A stretch of 64,000 nt of DNA from NCBI RefSeq assembly GCF_002953215.1, contig NZ_CP026378.1, positions 3,330,540-3,394,539 on the forward strand, written 5' to 3'. A program made the position numbers and the translations under genes. The notes under the pieces were generated by a model. It ran no database searches. It was given only the letters and a program-made list of their open reading frames with translations, and had not been told where the DNA came from. Below, one piece after another: positions 13,233 to 23,372 of the stretch (positions are counted from its first letter, which is position 1; the number at the start of each line of letters is the position of its first letter). The DNA comes from Mixta calida. GTDB lineage: Bacteria > Pseudomonadota > Gammaproteobacteria > Enterobacterales > Enterobacteriaceae.

Positions 13233-14573
13233 ATGACCGCAAGCACATTTTCCGAACTCGAACTTGATGAAAGCCTGCTGGACGCATTGCAGGACAAAGG
13301 CTTTTCCCGCCCCACCGCTATCCAGGCCGAAGCGATCCCCGCCGCGCTGGATGGACGCGACGTGCTGGGTTCAGCACCAACCGGGACCGGGAAAACGGCG
13401 GCCTATCTTTTGCCGGCGCTACAGCACCTGCTGGATTTTCCTCGTAAAAAATCTGGCCCGCCACGGGTTCTGATCCTGACGCCAACGCGTGAGCTGGCGA
13501 TGCAGGTCGCAGAGCAGGCCCAGGCGCTGGCGAAACATACTCAGCTGGACATCGCCACCATTACCGGCGGCGTGGCCTATATGAATCATGCCGAAGTGTT
13601 CAGCGAAAACCAGGATGTGGTGGTGGCGACCACGGGGCGCCTGTTGCAGTACATCAAAGAAGAAAACTTCGACTGCCGGGCGGTAGAAATTCTGATCCTC
13701 GATGAAGCGGATCGCATGCTGGATATGGGCTTTGCCCAGGATATCGAAACCATCGCCGGGGAGACCCGCTGGCGTAAGCAGACGATGCTTTTCTCCGCCA
13801 CGCTGGAAGGCGACGGCATTAAAGACTTCGCCGAGCGCCTGTTGAATGAGCCTGTGGAGATCGATTCCGATCCGTCGCGTCGCGAGCGCAAGAAGATCCA
13901 GCAGTGGTATTACCGCGCCGACGACGTGGCGCATAAAACCAAACTGCTGGTGCATCTGCTGAAGCAGCCGGATGTATCACGCTCTATCGTCTTTGTGCGC
14001 AAGCGCGAGCGCGTGCATGAGCTGGTGGGCTGGCTGCGCGAAGCGGGTATCAACGCCAGCTATCTGGAAGGCGAAATGGTGCAGGCGAAGCGTAACGAAG
14101 CGCTGAAGCGTCTGATGGATGGTCGCGTTAACGTGCTGGTCGCTACCGACGTCGCCGCACGCGGCATCGATGTGGATGATGTCAGTCACGTATTCAACTT
14201 CGACCTGCCGCGTACCGCGGATGTCTATCTGCATCGCATCGGCCGCACGGGCCGCGCCGGTCGCAAAGGCACCGCGCTGTCGCTGGTAGAAGCGCACGAT
14301 TATCTGCTGTTGGATAAAATCAGCCGCTATATCAGCGAGCCGTTGAAAGCGCGTACGATTGATGAGCTGCGTCCGGTAACGCGCGCGCCAAGCCAAAAAC
14401 TTAAAGGCAAGCCGTCGAAGAAAGTGCTGGCGAAGCGCAAAGAGAAAGAGAAGAAAAAAGAAGACGAGAATAAGCCGCGCGTTAAGGTACGCCATCGCGA
14501 CCGGAAAAATATCGGTAAGCGACGCAAGCCTGCCGCCGACAGCGCCAGCAGCAACAAAGAAAACGCTGAATAA
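13233..14573 (+). CDS. srmB: ATP-dependent RNA helicase SrmB
   Basis: 446 residues. A DEAD-box helicase that helps early 50S subunit assembly. Motifs in order: Q motif (FSRPTAIQAEAIP), I (APTGTGKTAA), Ia (PTRELAMQV), II DEAD (LILDEADRML), III (FSATLE), IV to VI (RSIVFVRKRER, VATDVAARGIDVDDV, YLHRIGRTGRAGRKG). A long lysine/arginine-rich tail with KEKEKKKEDENK follows, typical of SrmB. A strong terminator lies 15 bp downstream. Confidence 0.98.
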   Translation: MTASTFSELELDESLLDALQDKGFSRPTAIQAEAIPAALDGRDVLGSAPTGTGKTAAYLLPALQHLLDFPRKKSGPPRVLILTPTRELAMQVAEQAQALAKHTQLDIATITGGVAYMNHAEVFSENQDVVVATTGRLLQYIKEENFDCRAVEILILDEADRMLDMGFAQDIETIAGETRWRKQTMLFSATLEGDGIKDFAERLLNEPVEIDSDPSRRERKKIQQWYYRADDVAHKTKLLVHLLKQPDVSRSIVFVRKRERVHELVGWLREAGINASYLEGEMVQAKRNEALKRLMDGRVNVLVATDVAARGIDVDDVSHVFNFDLPRTADVYLHRIGRTGRAGRKGTALSLVEAHDYLLLDKISRYISEPLKARTIDELRPVTRAPSQKLKGKPSKKVLAKRKEKEKKKEDENKPRVKVRHRDRKNIGKRRKPAADSASSNKENAE

Positions 14574-14587
14574 TTGCTCCACGCTAC

Positions 14588-14616
14588 AAAAAACCGCCGT
14601 AAAACGGCGGTTTTTA
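14588..14616 (+). terminator. srmB intrinsic terminator
   Basis: The hairpin ACCGCCGT-AAA-ACGGCGGT is followed by a T run and preceded by an A run, 15 bp after the srmB stop. The flanking A tract means it could also stop transcription coming from the other side. Confidence 0.9.
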
Positions 14617-14800
14617 TTTAGGCTATTAACTGAATAATGGTTAACAGACTGTTAATTTGAATGCAGTACGTTAAAAGCGGCATTGCCCAAAACTGACCCT
14701 CGCCAATAAAGCGAAAACCCCTTGTTTTATTGGCCTTTATTTACTGCGTAACGTTGTCGCTTTTTTCAACATTCCTTCAACGATTGCCACGCTTTTTCGC

Positions 14801-15184
14801 TTACAGGCTTTCAGTAAAGGTACGAGTAATCACATCACGCTGCTGTTCTGGCGTAAGCGCGTTAAAACGTACGGCATAACCGGACACGCGAATAGTCAGC
14901 TGCGGATATTTTTCCGGGTGCTTAACCGCATCCTCCAGCGTTTCGCGACGCAGCACGTTAACGTTCAGATGCTGACCGCCTTCAACGCGCACCTGTGGTT
15001 TCATTTCCAGCGGCACTTCACGATACTCAAACTGGCCCAGATCGCTCACCGGCACCACCTGATCTTCGGTGTACTCGCCTTTTGCACAGACGCAACGCGC
15101 TTCGGATTTTTCGTCATCCAGTAACCAGAATGAGTTGAGCAGCGCGCTGTTGTTGGTTTTTGTAATTTGGATACCTGTAATCAT
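14801..15184 (-). CDS. grcA: Autonomous glycyl radical cofactor GrcA
   Basis: 127 residues. GrcA replaces the oxygen-cleaved C-terminal end of pyruvate formate-lyase and restores its activity. The glycyl-radical motif [12 protein letters not shown] lies near the C-terminus, with the radical Gly in VSGYA. The middle segment [18 protein letters not shown] resembles the PFL C-terminus. It stands alone with its own promoter; an FNR-like palindrome lies about 100 bp upstream. Confidence 0.97.
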   Translation of the reverse strand: MITGIQITKTNNSALLNSFWLLDDEKSEARCVCAKGEYTEDQVVPVSDLGQFEYREVPLEMKPQVRVEGGQHLNVNVLRRETLEDAVKHPEKYPQLTIRVSGYAVRFNALTPEQQRDVITRTFTESL

Positions 15185-15284
15185 AGTTGCCTCCCAGGCG
15201 TAATGACGCTAACGCCATTAACGGCGTCAGGTTTGCGTTTAAAACTTCCGAGACTCTATATACCAACCTGTGGCAGGGCCAACT

Positions 15285-15298
15285 TTGACCAAGGTCAA
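15285..15298 (-). promoter_or_regulatory. FNR-like box upstream of grcA
   Basis: TTGAC-CAAG-GTCAA is an inverted repeat that differs from the FNR consensus TTGAT-N4-ATCAA only at the inner base of each arm. grcA is anaerobically induced in E. coli, so FNR binding is a reasonable inference; a CRP-family site is the alternative. Confidence 0.5.
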
Positions 15299-15458
15299 TT
15301 AATCCCTTTCACTCAAACGGGTTACAAAGCTAAATTTTTGTTTTAAATCAAATTTTACCGATGAATTATTTTTGTAAATTTTCAATTTTTTTTAAAGGCT
15401 TGCTCGCTGGCGTAGAGTCGCTACTCTGATGTTTTGTTTACAAGAAAGGGAGATTGTC

Positions 15459-16136
15459 ATGGGTAAAACGGTAACCTGGCATGACGTATTGGCGACGGAA
15501 AAAGAGCAGCCCTATTTTGTCGAAACGCTGGAAATGGTGGCTAAAGAGCGCGCGTCAGGCGTAACGGTCTATCCGCCTAAAGAAGATGTGTTCAATGCGT
15601 TTCGTTTGACCGAGCTGAACCAGGTAAAGGTGGTCATTCTGGGCCAGGACCCTTATCACGGCCCTAATCAGGCGCACGGACTGGCGTTCAGCGTCAGGCC
15701 TGGCGTAGCAGTACCGCCTTCGCTTATGAATATGTATAAAGAGCTGGAAAGCGACATTCCCGGCTTTCAACGGCCGAATCACGGTTTCCTGGAGAGCTGG
15801 GCGAAACAAGGCGTGCTGCTGCTGAATACGGTATTAACCGTAGAGGCGGGCAAGGCGCATTCCCATGCGCGTTTTGGCTGGGAAACCTTTACCGATCGCG
15901 TGATTGCGGCGATTAACGAAAACCGCGAAAACGTGGTGTTTCTGCTGTGGGGATCGCACGCGCAGAAGAAAGGCAGCATTATCGACACAAAACGACATCA
16001 TGTGCTGAAAGCGCCGCACCCCTCTCCGCTTTCCGCGCACCGGGGATTCTTTGGCTGCAAACACTTTTCGCGCACCAACGCCATCCTTAGTCAGCAGGGC
16101 GAAACGCCGATCGACTGGACGCCGCACCTGCCCTGA
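15459..16136 (+). CDS. ung: Uracil-DNA glycosylase
   Basis: 225 residues from ATG at 15459, with a good RBS (GAAAGGGAG). Ung removes uracil from DNA. The catalytic water-activating motif [18 protein letters not shown] and the second motif [14 protein letters not shown] are intact. The ORF is open further upstream, but the RBS and family alignment place the start here. A short GC-rich hairpin (16146-16166) lies between ung and the convergent grpE. Confidence 0.98.
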   Translation: MGKTVTWHDVLATEKEQPYFVETLEMVAKERASGVTVYPPKEDVFNAFRLTELNQVKVVILGQDPYHGPNQAHGLAFSVRPGVAVPPSLMNMYKELESDIPGFQRPNHGFLESWAKQGVLLLNTVLTVEAGKAHSHARFGWETFTDRVIAAINENRENVVFLLWGSHAQKKGSIIDTKRHHVLKAPHPSPLSAHRGFFGCKHFSRTNAILSQQGETPIDWTPHLP

Positions 16137-16175
16137 TGCAACAACGCCGTGGCTTCAGGCCACGGCGCCGGGAAA

Positions 16176-16769
16176 TCAGCTTTTTGCTTTTGCGACGGCC
16201 ACCATCGCCGGTCGCAGCAGACGACCATTCAGCGTATAACCGCGCTGCATCACCATCATTACGTGGTTCGGCGCAACCTCATCAGACTCCATCATGGACA
16301 TCGCCTGATGAACGTCCGGGTTGAACGGTACGTTAGTTTCACCCACGACTTCCACACCGAACTTGCGCACCGCCGCCAGCAGCGATTTCAGCGTCAGCTC
16401 GATACCTTCGATCATAGCGCTCAGTTCAGGATTGTTCTTATCCGCTACTTCCAGCGCGCGCTCAAGGCTGTCGATAACCGGCAGCAGCTCGTTAGCAAAT
16501 TTTTCCAGGGCGAATTTATGCGCTTTTTCGACGTCCTGCTCGGTACGGCGACGGATATTTTCGATTTCCGCCTGCGCGCGTAGCTGCGCGTCGCGTACGC
16601 CATTTTGCAGCCCGGCTAACTGTTCTTCAAGCTGAGCGATGCGCTCATCACGCGGATCCACCACTTCTGCTTCAGCCTCTGCAGTCTCCGCGTTATCGTT
16701 TTGCTGCTGTTCCATTTGAATCTCTTCTGAGACTTGCTCGTTTGGTGTGTTCTGATCTTTACTACTCAT
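16176..16769 (-). CDS. grpE: Nucleotide exchange factor GrpE
   Basis: 197 residues from ATG at 16769, the E. coli length. GrpE releases ADP from DnaK. An acidic N-terminal tail ([21 protein letters not shown]) is followed by a long coiled coil ([22 protein letters not shown]) and the C-terminal beta domain ([20 protein letters not shown]). It is divergent from nadK; heat-shock control is expected from family knowledge. Confidence 0.97.
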   Translation of the reverse strand: MSSKDQNTPNEQVSEEIQMEQQQNDNAETAEAEAEVVDPRDERIAQLEEQLAGLQNGVRDAQLRAQAEIENIRRRTEQDVEKAHKFALEKFANELLPVIDSLERALEVADKNNPELSAMIEGIELTLKSLLAAVRKFGVEVVGETNVPFNPDVHQAMSMMESDEVAPNHVMMVMQRGYTLNGRLLRPAMVAVAKAKS

Positions 16770-16891
16770 GAATTTCTCCGCGTTTTGCACATTCATCTCG
16801 CTGGTTCGCTTATTATGGGGATCAGATTTATGGTTTCAAGGGAACCAGTCACAATGTCAGGGCAATTTGCCCCATGAGGAATACCTGCATA

Positions 16892-17770
16892 ATGAATAAA
16901 CATTTCCAGTGCATCGGCATCGTCGGACATCCGCGTCATCCTACCGCCCTGACCACGCATGAAATGCTCTGGCGCTGGCTGACCGAGAGAGGGTATGAAG
17001 TCATTGTCGAACAGCAAATCGCGCGCGAACTGTCACTGGAACATGTACAAACTGGATCGCTGGCGGAGATCGGTCAGCGGGCCGATCTCGCCGTTGTGGT
17101 CGGCGGCGACGGCAATATGCTGGGCGCGGCGCGCGTGCTGGCGCGTTACGATATCAAAGTGATCGGCATTAACCGCGGCAATCTGGGTTTTCTCACCGAC
17201 CTGGATCCCGATAACGCGCAGCAGCAGTTGGATGACGTGCTGCGCGGCGACTACATCATTGAAAAACGTTTTCTGCTGGAAGCGCGCGTCTGCCGCGGCG
17301 AAGGCGCGCCCCGCATCGGCACGGCGATCAACGAAGTGGTGCTCCATCCCGGCAAAGTGGCGCATATGATCGAATTTGAAGTTTATATTGATGAAAACTT
17401 CGCTTTTTCACAGCGCTCCGACGGCCTGATTATCTCCACGCCGACCGGTTCGACCGCTTATTCCCTTTCGGCGGGCGGCCCGATTTTAACGCCTTCTCTT
17501 GATGCCATCGCACTGGTGCCGATGTTCCCACATACCCTTTCCGCGCGACCGTTGGTGATCAACAGCAGCAGCACTATCCGCCTGCGTTTTTCCCATATGC
17601 GCAGCGACCTGGAGATTAGCTGCGACAGCCAGATTGCGCTGCCGATACAGGAAGGCGAAGATGTGCTGGTCCGGCGCAGCGACTACCACCTCAGCCTTAT
17701 CCACCCCAAAAACTACAGTTACTTCAATACGCTAAGCTCAAAGCTCGGCTGGTCGAAAAAATTATTTTAA
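16892..17770 (+). CDS. nadK: NAD kinase
   Basis: 292 residues from ATG at 16892, the E. coli length. It phosphorylates NAD to NADP. The GGDG motif ([16 protein letters not shown]) and the NE/D motif with conserved glycine-rich loop ([23 protein letters not shown]) are clear. An in-frame ATG six codons upstream exists but is not conserved. It sits between grpE and recN as in E. coli. Confidence 0.98.
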   Translation: MNKHFQCIGIVGHPRHPTALTTHEMLWRWLTERGYEVIVEQQIARELSLEHVQTGSLAEIGQRADLAVVVGGDGNMLGAARVLARYDIKVIGINRGNLGFLTDLDPDNAQQQLDDVLRGDYIIEKRFLLEARVCRGEGAPRIGTAINEVVLHPGKVAHMIEFEVYIDENFAFSQRSDGLIISTPTGSTAYSLSAGGPILTPSLDAIALVPMFPHTLSARPLVINSSSTIRLRFSHMRSDLEISCDSQIALPIQEGEDVLVRRSDYHLSLIHPKNYSYFNTLSSKLGWSKKLF

Positions 17771-17791
17771 AAAGCGCAACGCGCCACTTTA

Positions 17792-17847
17792 CTGTATATA
17801 AAACCAGATTATACTGTACGAAAAACCATATCTGTGTTTATGTACAG
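17792..17847 (+). promoter_or_regulatory. Three tandem LexA (SOS) boxes upstream of recN
   Basis: Two sites fit CTG-N10-CAG exactly: 17792-17807 (CTGTATATAAAACCAG) and 17832-17847 (CTGTGTTTATGTACAG). A third, weaker one (CTGTACGAAAAACCAT) lies between at 17814-17829. recN is one of the most strongly SOS-induced genes in E. coli and also has several boxes; the last ends 10 bp before the start codon. Confidence 0.88.
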
Positions 17848-17857
17848 GAAGGCGTGT

Positions 17858-19519
17858 ATGCTGGCCCAACTCACCATCAGTAATTTTGCTATTGTTCGCG
17901 AGCTGGAAATCGATTTTCAACGTGGCATGACCGCGATTACCGGTGAAACCGGCGCCGGTAAATCTATTGCGATTGATGCGCTGGGGCTGTGCCTTGGCGG
18001 CCGCGCCGAAGCGGATATGGTGCGTCAGGGCGCGAATCGCGCCGACCTTTGCGCCCGCTTCAATCTGAAAGACACCCCCTCTGCCCAGCGCTGGCTGGAA
18101 GAAAATCAGCTGGACGACGGCCATGAGTGCCTGCTGCGCCGCGTTATCAGCAGCGATGGCCGCTCACGCGGCTTTATCAACGGCACCTCCGTTCCGCTCT
18201 CTCAGTTACGCGATCTGGGACAGCTGCTGATTCAGATTCATGGTCAGCATGCGCATCAGCTACTGCTGAAGCCGGAACATCAAAAATCCCTGCTTGACGC
18301 CTACGCCGATCAGCCGCTGCTGATGCAGAGCATGGCGGCTAACTATCGTCAGTGGCATCAGAGCTGCCGCGCGCTGGCGCAGCATCAGCAGCAAATGCAG
18401 GAGCGCGAAGCGCGCCGCGAACTGTTGCAATATCAATTGAAAGAGCTGAACGAATTTGCGCCGCAGGCGGGTGAATTCGAGCAGATTGATGAAGAATACA
18501 AACGCCTCGCCAACAGCGGCCAGCTGCTTTCTACCAGCCAGCAGGCGCTGCATTTACTGGCGGACGGCGATGACAGCAATCTGCAAAGCCTGCTCTATAC
18601 GGCGCGTCAGATGATGGGCGAGCTGGTGACGATGGATGATAAGCTGAGCGGCGTGCTGAATATGCTGGAAGAAGCGGCGATTCAGATTAGCGAAGCGAGC
18701 GATGAGCTGCGTCACTACTGCGACCGCCTCGATCTCGACCCGAACCGCCTCTATGAGCTGGAACAGCGTCTGTCGCGTCAGATCAGTCTGGCGCGTAAGC
18801 ATCACGTTGCGCCTGAGGCGCTGCCGGCTTTCCATCAGCAGCTGCTGGAAGAAGAACAGCTGCTCTCTCAGCAAGAGAGCGATCAGGAAGCACTGAGCCG
18901 GGCGGTGACGCAGCATCATCAGGCTGCGCTTGCCAGTGCGCAGAAGCTGCATGAGCAGCGCGCCCATTTCGCGCAGGAGCTGACCCAGCTGATCACTGAA
19001 AGCATGCATGCGCTGTCGATGCCGCACGGACAGTTCAGCATTGCCGTACAGTTCAACCCGGATCAGCTGACCGCGGAAGGCGCGGACCGTATTGATTTCC
19101 GCGTCAGCACTAACCCCGGCCAGCCGCTGCAACCGCTGGCGAAAGTCGCTTCAGGCGGTGAGCTGTCGCGTATCGCGCTGGCGATTCAGGTGATCACCGC
19201 GCGTAAAATGGATACGCCGGCGCTGATTTTCGATGAAGTGGATGTGGGCATCAGCGGACCGACCGCCGCCGTGGTAGGCAAACTGCTGCGCCAGCTGGGC
19301 GAATCCACGCAGGTCATGTGCGTTACGCACTTACCTCAGGTGGCAGGCTGTGGCCATCATCATTTCTTCGTCAGCAAAGAGACTGACGGCGCGATGACGG
19401 AAACCCATATGCAGCCGCTGGACAAACGCGCGCGCCTGCAGGAACTGGCGCGTCTGCTGGGCGGCAGCGAAGTCACGCGCAACACGCTGGCGAACGCAAA
19501 AGAGCTTTTAGCCGCCTGA
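17858..19519 (+). CDS. recN: DNA repair protein RecN
   Basis: 553 residues, the E. coli length. RecN is an SMC-like protein recruited to double-strand breaks. The Walker A motif is [17 protein letters not shown] near the N-terminus, a long coiled coil fills residues 150-350, and the signature ([16 protein letters not shown]) and Walker B ([13 protein letters not shown]) lie near the C-terminus. The start at 17858 was chosen by family length and the [19 protein letters not shown] opening. SOS control is shown by the upstream LexA boxes. Confidence 0.98.
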   Translation: MLAQLTISNFAIVRELEIDFQRGMTAITGETGAGKSIAIDALGLCLGGRAEADMVRQGANRADLCARFNLKDTPSAQRWLEENQLDDGHECLLRRVISSDGRSRGFINGTSVPLSQLRDLGQLLIQIHGQHAHQLLLKPEHQKSLLDAYADQPLLMQSMAANYRQWHQSCRALAQHQQQMQEREARRELLQYQLKELNEFAPQAGEFEQIDEEYKRLANSGQLLSTSQQALHLLADGDDSNLQSLLYTARQMMGELVTMDDKLSGVLNMLEEAAIQISEASDELRHYCDRLDLDPNRLYELEQRLSRQISLARKHHVAPEALPAFHQQLLEEEQLLSQQESDQEALSRAVTQHHQAALASAQKLHEQRAHFAQELTQLITESMHALSMPHGQFSIAVQFNPDQLTAEGADRIDFRVSTNPGQPLQPLAKVASGGELSRIALAIQVITARKMDTPALIFDEVDVGISGPTAAVVGKLLRQLGESTQVMCVTHLPQVAGCGHHHFFVSKETDGAMTETHMQPLDKRARLQELARLLGGSEVTRNTLANAKELLAA

Positions 19520-19705
19520 TATGCACTTTTTTACATTCCTGCGGTCATATGCTTGCTCTGTAAAGGTTTCCAACTGCGGTCAGGTTTATTATTATCGACA
19601 GCTTGTCGCCTGAATGAAACACGATGACCGCAGGCTGTGTTCAGACCGTGCTGGCACCAAATTCGCCTGACTGAAAGGCGTTGAGCCCAAAAAAGGAATG
19701 TATAA

Positions 19706-20059
19706 ATGCGCTGTAAAACGCTGACTGCTGCTGCAGTGTTACTTCTCATGATGACTGCTGGCTGTTCCACTCTGGAGCGCGTGGTTTACCGTCCTGATAT
19801 CAATCAGGGTAACTATCTGACCGCCACCGACGTTGCCAAGCTGCGCGTTGGCATGACGAAACAGCAGGTCGCTTACACGCTGGGTACGCCAATGATGAGC
19901 GATCCTTTCGGTAGCAATACCTGGTATTATGTGTTCCGTCAGCAGCCCGGCCATGAAAAAGTTTCCCAGCAAACGCTGACGCTCACTTTCGACAGCAACA
20001 GCGTGCTGACCAATATCGATAATAAACCGAACCTGAACGACAATAAGTCCGACCGTTAA
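19706..20059 (+). CDS. bamE: Outer membrane assembly factor BamE
   Basis: 117 residues with a lipoprotein signal peptide and lipobox (MTAGCS), so Cys becomes the lipidated N-terminus. BamE is a subunit of the BAM complex that folds outer-membrane beta-barrels. The SmpA/OmlA domain is visible from [18 protein letters not shown] and [21 protein letters not shown] terminator shared with rnfH follows. Confidence 0.97.
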   Translation: MRCKTLTAAAVLLLMMTAGCSTLERVVYRPDINQGNYLTATDVAKLRVGMTKQQVAYTLGTPMMSDPFGSNTWYYVFRQQPGHEKVSQQTLTLTFDSNSVLTNIDNKPNLNDNKSDR

Positions 20060-20075
20060 GCGGGTTTCAGATATC

Positions 20076-20100
20076 AAAAAAGGCGCTGAGGCGCCTTTAT
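20076..20100. terminator. Bidirectional terminator between bamE and rnfH
   Basis: AAAAAAGGCGC-TGAG-GCGCCTTTATTTTTT: a hairpin with A and T tracts on either side, serving both convergent genes. It overlaps the last codon of rnfH. Confidence 0.8.
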
Positions 20101-20384
20101 TTTTTGGCCGAGCGTTCCGCCCGTTGACGGCGTAGCTCTTTCGGATCGGCAATCAGCGGACGGTAGATTTCTACGCGGTCCCCTTCGTTAAGCTCATCCT
20201 GCAATTTCACCGGCCGGCTGTAGATGCCGATTTTATTCTGCGTCAGGTCAATATCCTGGCGCAGTTCAAGCAGGCCGGATGCCCGTATCGCCTGCTCAAC
20301 GCTGCTACCCTCCGCCAGCTTCACCTGGCGCAGGTACTGTTTTTCAGGCAGCGCGTAAACCACTTCAACCGTAATATCAGGCAC
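20097..20384 (-). CDS. rnfH: RnfH-family ubiquitin-like protein
   Basis: 95 residues from a GTG start at 20384 that overlaps the end of ratA by 8 bp; the ORF is open further upstream but that part is just the ratA gene in another frame. RnfH has a beta-grasp fold of unknown function ([20 protein letters not shown], then [18 protein letters not shown]). The ratA-rnfH pair is conserved and often described as toxin-antitoxin-like, though ratA acts as a ubiquinone-binding START protein. Confidence 0.92.
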   Translation of the reverse strand: MPDITVEVVYALPEKQYLRQVKLAEGSSVEQAIRASGLLELRQDIDLTQNKIGIYSRPVKLQDELNEGDRVEIYRPLIADPKELRRQRAERSAKK

Positions 20385-20811
20385 GGTAAACCTCTTTGGC
20401 GCGATGAGTGAACGCCTGCACCATGCTGTTCGCCAGCTCTTTAAAGATGCGTCCGAACGCCAGTTCAACCAGCATGTTAGTGAACTCGAACTCCAGATTG
20501 AGCTCTACTTTACAGGCGTCATCGCCGAGCGACGTGAATGTCCACCCGCCGGTTAATTTACGGAACGGGCCATCCACCAGCTGCATATGAATGCTCTGGT
20601 TATCCGTCAGCGTATTGCGGGTCACGAACGTCTTGCTGATGCCGGCCTTAGAGACATCAACCGACGCCGTCATCTCCTGTTCGGAGGCGGATAGCACGCG
20701 GCTCCCCGTACAGCCCGGCAGGAATTCCGGATACGAATCGACATCATTCACTAACTGGTACATTTGCTCAGCGCTGTAAGGCACAAGCGCGGAGCGGCTA
20801 ATCTGGGCCAT
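20377..20811 (-). CDS. ratA: RatA, START-domain ubiquinone-binding / ribosome association protein
   Basis: 144 residues. Family members resemble Coq10 and bind ubiquinone; E. coli RatA was also reported to block 70S assembly. The coenzyme-Q-binding domain spans the whole protein ([31 protein letters not shown]). It is transcribed away from smpB and coupled to rnfH by overlap. Confidence 0.94.
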   Translation of the reverse strand: MAQISRSALVPYSAEQMYQLVNDVDSYPEFLPGCTGSRVLSASEQEMTASVDVSKAGISKTFVTRNTLTDNQSIHMQLVDGPFRKLTGGWTFTSLGDDACKVELNLEFEFTNMLVELAFGRIFKELANSMVQAFTHRAKEVYRA

Positions 20812-20970
20812 ATCGTTTCCTGTGATTCATAAAACGTACAAATAATAGCATTTTCAACACTCAAACAAAAATTCTCTGAGTCGCAAGGCGTGCTAGAATA
20901 GCTTTTTTTCCCGGCGGTTTTGGGTCGGGGGATGCGATTAACACTGGTCTGATGTAAACTAAGTTGCACT

Positions 20971-21453
20971 ATGACAAAGAAAAAAGCACATAAACCCGGT
21001 TCTGCCACTATTGCCCTTAACAAACGCGCCCGCCATGAATACTTCATTGAGGAAGAGTTCGAAGCGGGACTGGCGCTACAAGGATGGGAAGTCAAATCAC
21101 TGCGCGCCGGTAAGGCGAACATCAGCGACAGCTATATTCTGCTGCGCGATGGCGAAGCTTATCTGTTTGGCGCGACGTTTCAGCCGTTGTCAGTCGCTTC
21201 CAGTCACGTCGTCTGCGATCCCACGCGCAACCGTAAACTGCTGCTGAACCAGCGCGAGCTGGATAGCCTGTACGGTCGCGTCAATCGCGAAGGCAATACG
21301 GTAATCGCCTTGTCGCTTTACTGGAAAAACGCCTGGTGCAAACTGAAGATTGGCGTGGCGCGCGGTAAGAAGCAGCATGACAAGCGCGAAGACGTGAAGA
21401 GTCGCGAATGGCAGCTGGATAAAGCACGCATTATGAAGAATGCCAATCGCTAA
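20971..21453 (+). CDS. smpB: SsrA-binding protein SmpB
   Basis: 160 residues, standard length. SmpB binds tmRNA and takes it to stalled ribosomes for trans-translation. The opening ([20 protein letters not shown]) and the basic C-terminal tail ([19 protein letters not shown]), which mimics a codon-anticodon helix in the ribosome, are intact. The partner RNA gene lies 44 bp downstream. Confidence 0.98.
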   Translation: MTKKKAHKPGSATIALNKRARHEYFIEEEFEAGLALQGWEVKSLRAGKANISDSYILLRDGEAYLFGATFQPLSVASSHVVCDPTRNRKLLLNQRELDSLYGRVNREGNTVIALSLYWKNAWCKLKIGVARGKKQHDKREDVKSREWQLDKARIMKNANR

Positions 21454-21497
21454 GCGCTGGATTCATCACTCGTTTTTTGCTATACTCTTTAATTCTT

Positions 21498-21860
21498 GGG
21501 GCTGATTCTGGATTCGACGGGATTCGCGAAACCCAAGGTGCATGCCGAGGGGCGGTTTGCCTCGTTAAAAGCCGCAAAAAAATAGTCGCAAACGACGAAA
21601 ACTACGCTTTAGCAGCTTAATAACCTGCTTAGAGCCCTCTCTCCCTAGCCTCCGCTCTTAGGACGGGGATCAAGAGAGGTCAAACCCAAAAGAGATCGCG
21701 TGGATGCCCTGCCTGGGGTTGAAGCGTTAAAACTAATCAGGCTAGTCTGTCAGTGGCGTGTCTGTCCGCAGCTGCCAGGCGAATGTAAAGACTGACTAAG
21801 CATGTAGTACCGAGGATGTAGGAATTTCGGACGCGGGTTCAACTCCCGCCAGCTCCACCA
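21498..21860 (+). ncRNA. ssrA: Transfer-messenger RNA (tmRNA, ssrA)
   Basis: 363 nt from GGGGCTGATTCTGG to the templated CCA. The tag reading frame 21588-21620 encodes ANDENYALAA and stop, the enterobacterial degradation tag. The 5' acceptor sequence pairs with the 3' end AGCTCCACCA, and the T-arm GGTTCAACTCC is visible. The 3' 45 bases lie inside the prophage attachment repeat, so the gene remains complete after integration. Confidence 0.98.
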
Positions 21861-21863
21861 AAT
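21816..21863 (+). repeat. Prophage attachment site, left copy
   Basis: 48 bp starting ATGTAGGAATTTCGG and ending CACCAAAT, identical to 50670-50717. It covers the T-arm and acceptor end of ssrA and extends 3 bp past the CCA. It marks the left boundary of the P2/186-like prophage. Confidence 0.96.
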
Positions 21864-21870
21864 AAAACAA

Positions 21871-21902
21871 GGGGTTACGCGAAAGCGTAGCCCCTTTTTT
21901 TT
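21871..21902 (+). terminator. ssrA terminator
   Basis: GGGGTTACGC-GAAA-GCGTAGCCCC followed by eight or more T. It lies just inside the prophage, so the phage appears to supply a terminator as well as the end of the RNA gene. Confidence 0.85.
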
Positions 21903-21907
21903 GGCAG

Positions 21908-21946
21908 TGGCGGCAAAATGGCGGCAGAGAAAAAGCAGTGGCGGCA
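21908..21946 (+). other. Candidate integrase arm-type sites, left arm
   Basis: Three direct copies of TGGCGGCA at 21908, 21919 and 21939. Two more copies with the same 11-bp spacing lie at the other end of the prophage (50558-50576). Placement on both sides of the att core fits arm-binding sites for the integrase or for Apl; the assignment is inference. Confidence 0.5.
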
Positions 21947-21953
21947 CCAGACA

Positions 21954-21980
21954 TAAAAAAACCCGCTTATGCGGGTTCTT
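21954..21980 (-). terminator. Terminator downstream of ogr
   Basis: AAAAAAACCCGC-TTAT-GCGGGTTCTTT; on the minus strand the hairpin is followed by a T tract, right after the ogr stop. It ends the leftward late transcripts. Confidence 0.75.
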
Positions 21981-21983
21981 TAC

Positions 21984-22202
21984 TTATAGCCATAAGACTT
22001 GCTGCGCCTTACGATTTGGATGGGGCGGCACGGGTGTAACTTTAGCCGGTTTGGTAATAATCGCTGCTACTGTTTCAAGTGATTTGAAGGTACAGCTGCA
22101 ATTAATATTCTGGCACTGGTTGTAGCGTTCTTTAGTTGTTTTAGAAATTTGAGTGCTGCTGCGCGTGTGAGCAGCATGACCGCACTCAGGACAATTCATC
22201 AT
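21984..22202 (-). CDS. ogr: Late gene activator Ogr/Delta
   Basis: 72 residues from ATG at 22202, the same length as P2 Ogr. A zinc-finger activator of P2-family late promoters. Zinc ligands appear as CPECGH and C-x4-C (CQNINCSC), followed by the conserved RPHP-like PPHPNRKAQQVLW tail. An earlier in-frame ATG is less likely. Its targets in this prophage are probably the three TTGT-N12-ACAA boxes. Confidence 0.93.
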   Translation of the reverse strand: MMNCPECGHAAHTRSSTQISKTTKERYNQCQNINCSCTFKSLETVAAIITKPAKVTPVPPHPNRKAQQVLWL

Positions 22203-22274
22203 CTTTGTCACCCTATCGCATGAGTTCACTTAATGAGATGCAATTTATCATTATCGAGAACATTCCGATAGAAT

Positions 22275-23372
22275 TTATTCCATCTCAAGACTATCAATCT
22301 TCACCTCCAGTTCCAGACTGGTGGTAAAGCCGCCGTCACTGCTCAGGCTGTGCGTCAGCGTGGTGATAATCCAGCTGCTGCTGTCTACCTGCTGTTTGAA
22401 GCCGCTGACTTTTACCGGCATTTCCGTATAAAGGTCCGCACGCCCGCGTGCCAGCTGAATTGAGAACGTCGCCACGCCGCGCTGCAGTCGCTCCCACTGC
22501 ATTTTAGCCGCCCGCTCTGCATTGCTGCGGCTGGCATAGGTCCGGCTCAGTACCAGCACGTTTTCATCCGTGCCGATAAGATAATCGCCCTGCTTTGCCT
22601 CCGGCTCCTTTTTCTTCGCGGTGCTTTTCCGCCTGCGCTTAACCTTCGTGGTTTCCTTTTTGGCCGGTTCACGGGTGTGCAGCCAGCTGGCAATCACGCC
22701 GGTGTAGGCGTCACGGTCCGCCAGGGTAAAGCGGTGACTGTCGCCCGCCGAACGGGTCAGCGTGATAACCGGCAGGGTTTTACCGCTGGCCGTCCTGCCC
22801 TGCCCCTGCCGGATAAACAGCAGTTTTCCGTTCTTCACGCAGGCCAGCGCCCCGCACTGGCGCGCCAGGCGCATCAGAAAACTGGCATCTGACTCGTTGG
22901 TCTGGTCCAGGTGATCGATCGCCATCTTTGCCATATCCTCACCCAGCGCCGGGTCCAGCTTGTGCCTGGCAGCAATATCTTTCACCATGTCGCCCACGGT
23001 GGTTTTGTGCCATGACTTTTCGCGTCGGGTATTGAGCGTTTCGCGGAAATCGGCACTGCGGGCGCGCAGTACCAGCTTGTCCGGTGCGCCGGTGTGTTCG
23101 ATTTCGTCCACGGTGTAAGAGCCTTTTGAAATCAGCGGCTCGCCCTGCCAGCCCAGCGCCAGATTAAGCTGAACGCCCCGGCGCGGCAGCTGCAGCTGGC
23201 CGTCCGCGTCGTCCAGCTCGATGTCCAGCTGGTCCGCCTCAAAGCCACGGTTATCGGTCAGCGTCAGGCTAATCAGTCGCTTTTCGATGCGCTGCGTGAT
23301 GTCGGCGCCGTCCATCGTCAGTCGAAAGGCGGGCGCGCTGGCCGTGCCGGTTATCCATTGTATTGCGCTCAC
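22275..23372 (-). CDS. D: Tail protein gpD (baseplate hub / late control)
   Basis: 365 residues. P2 gpD family, the T4 gp27-like hub that holds the tail spike. Typical opening (PAFRLTMDGADITQRIEKRL) with later motif FLMRLARQCGALACVKNGKL. A lysine-rich loop (KVKRRRKSTAKKKEPE) sits in the middle. The start overlaps the end of U by 4 bp. It ends the FI-FII-E-T-U-D operon. Confidence 0.93.
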   Translation of the reverse strand: MSAIQWITGTASAPAFRLTMDGADITQRIEKRLISLTLTDNRGFEADQLDIELDDADGQLQLPRRGVQLNLALGWQGEPLISKGSYTVDEIEHTGAPDKLVLRARSADFRETLNTRREKSWHKTTVGDMVKDIAARHKLDPALGEDMAKMAIDHLDQTNESDASFLMRLARQCGALACVKNGKLLFIRQGQGRTASGKTLPVITLTRSAGDSHRFTLADRDAYTGVIASWLHTREPAKKETTKVKRRRKSTAKKKEPEAKQGDYLIGTDENVLVLSRTYASRSNAERAAKMQWERLQRGVATFSIQLARGRADLYTEMPVKVSGFKQQVDSSSWIITTLTHSLSSDGGFTTSLELEVKIDSLEME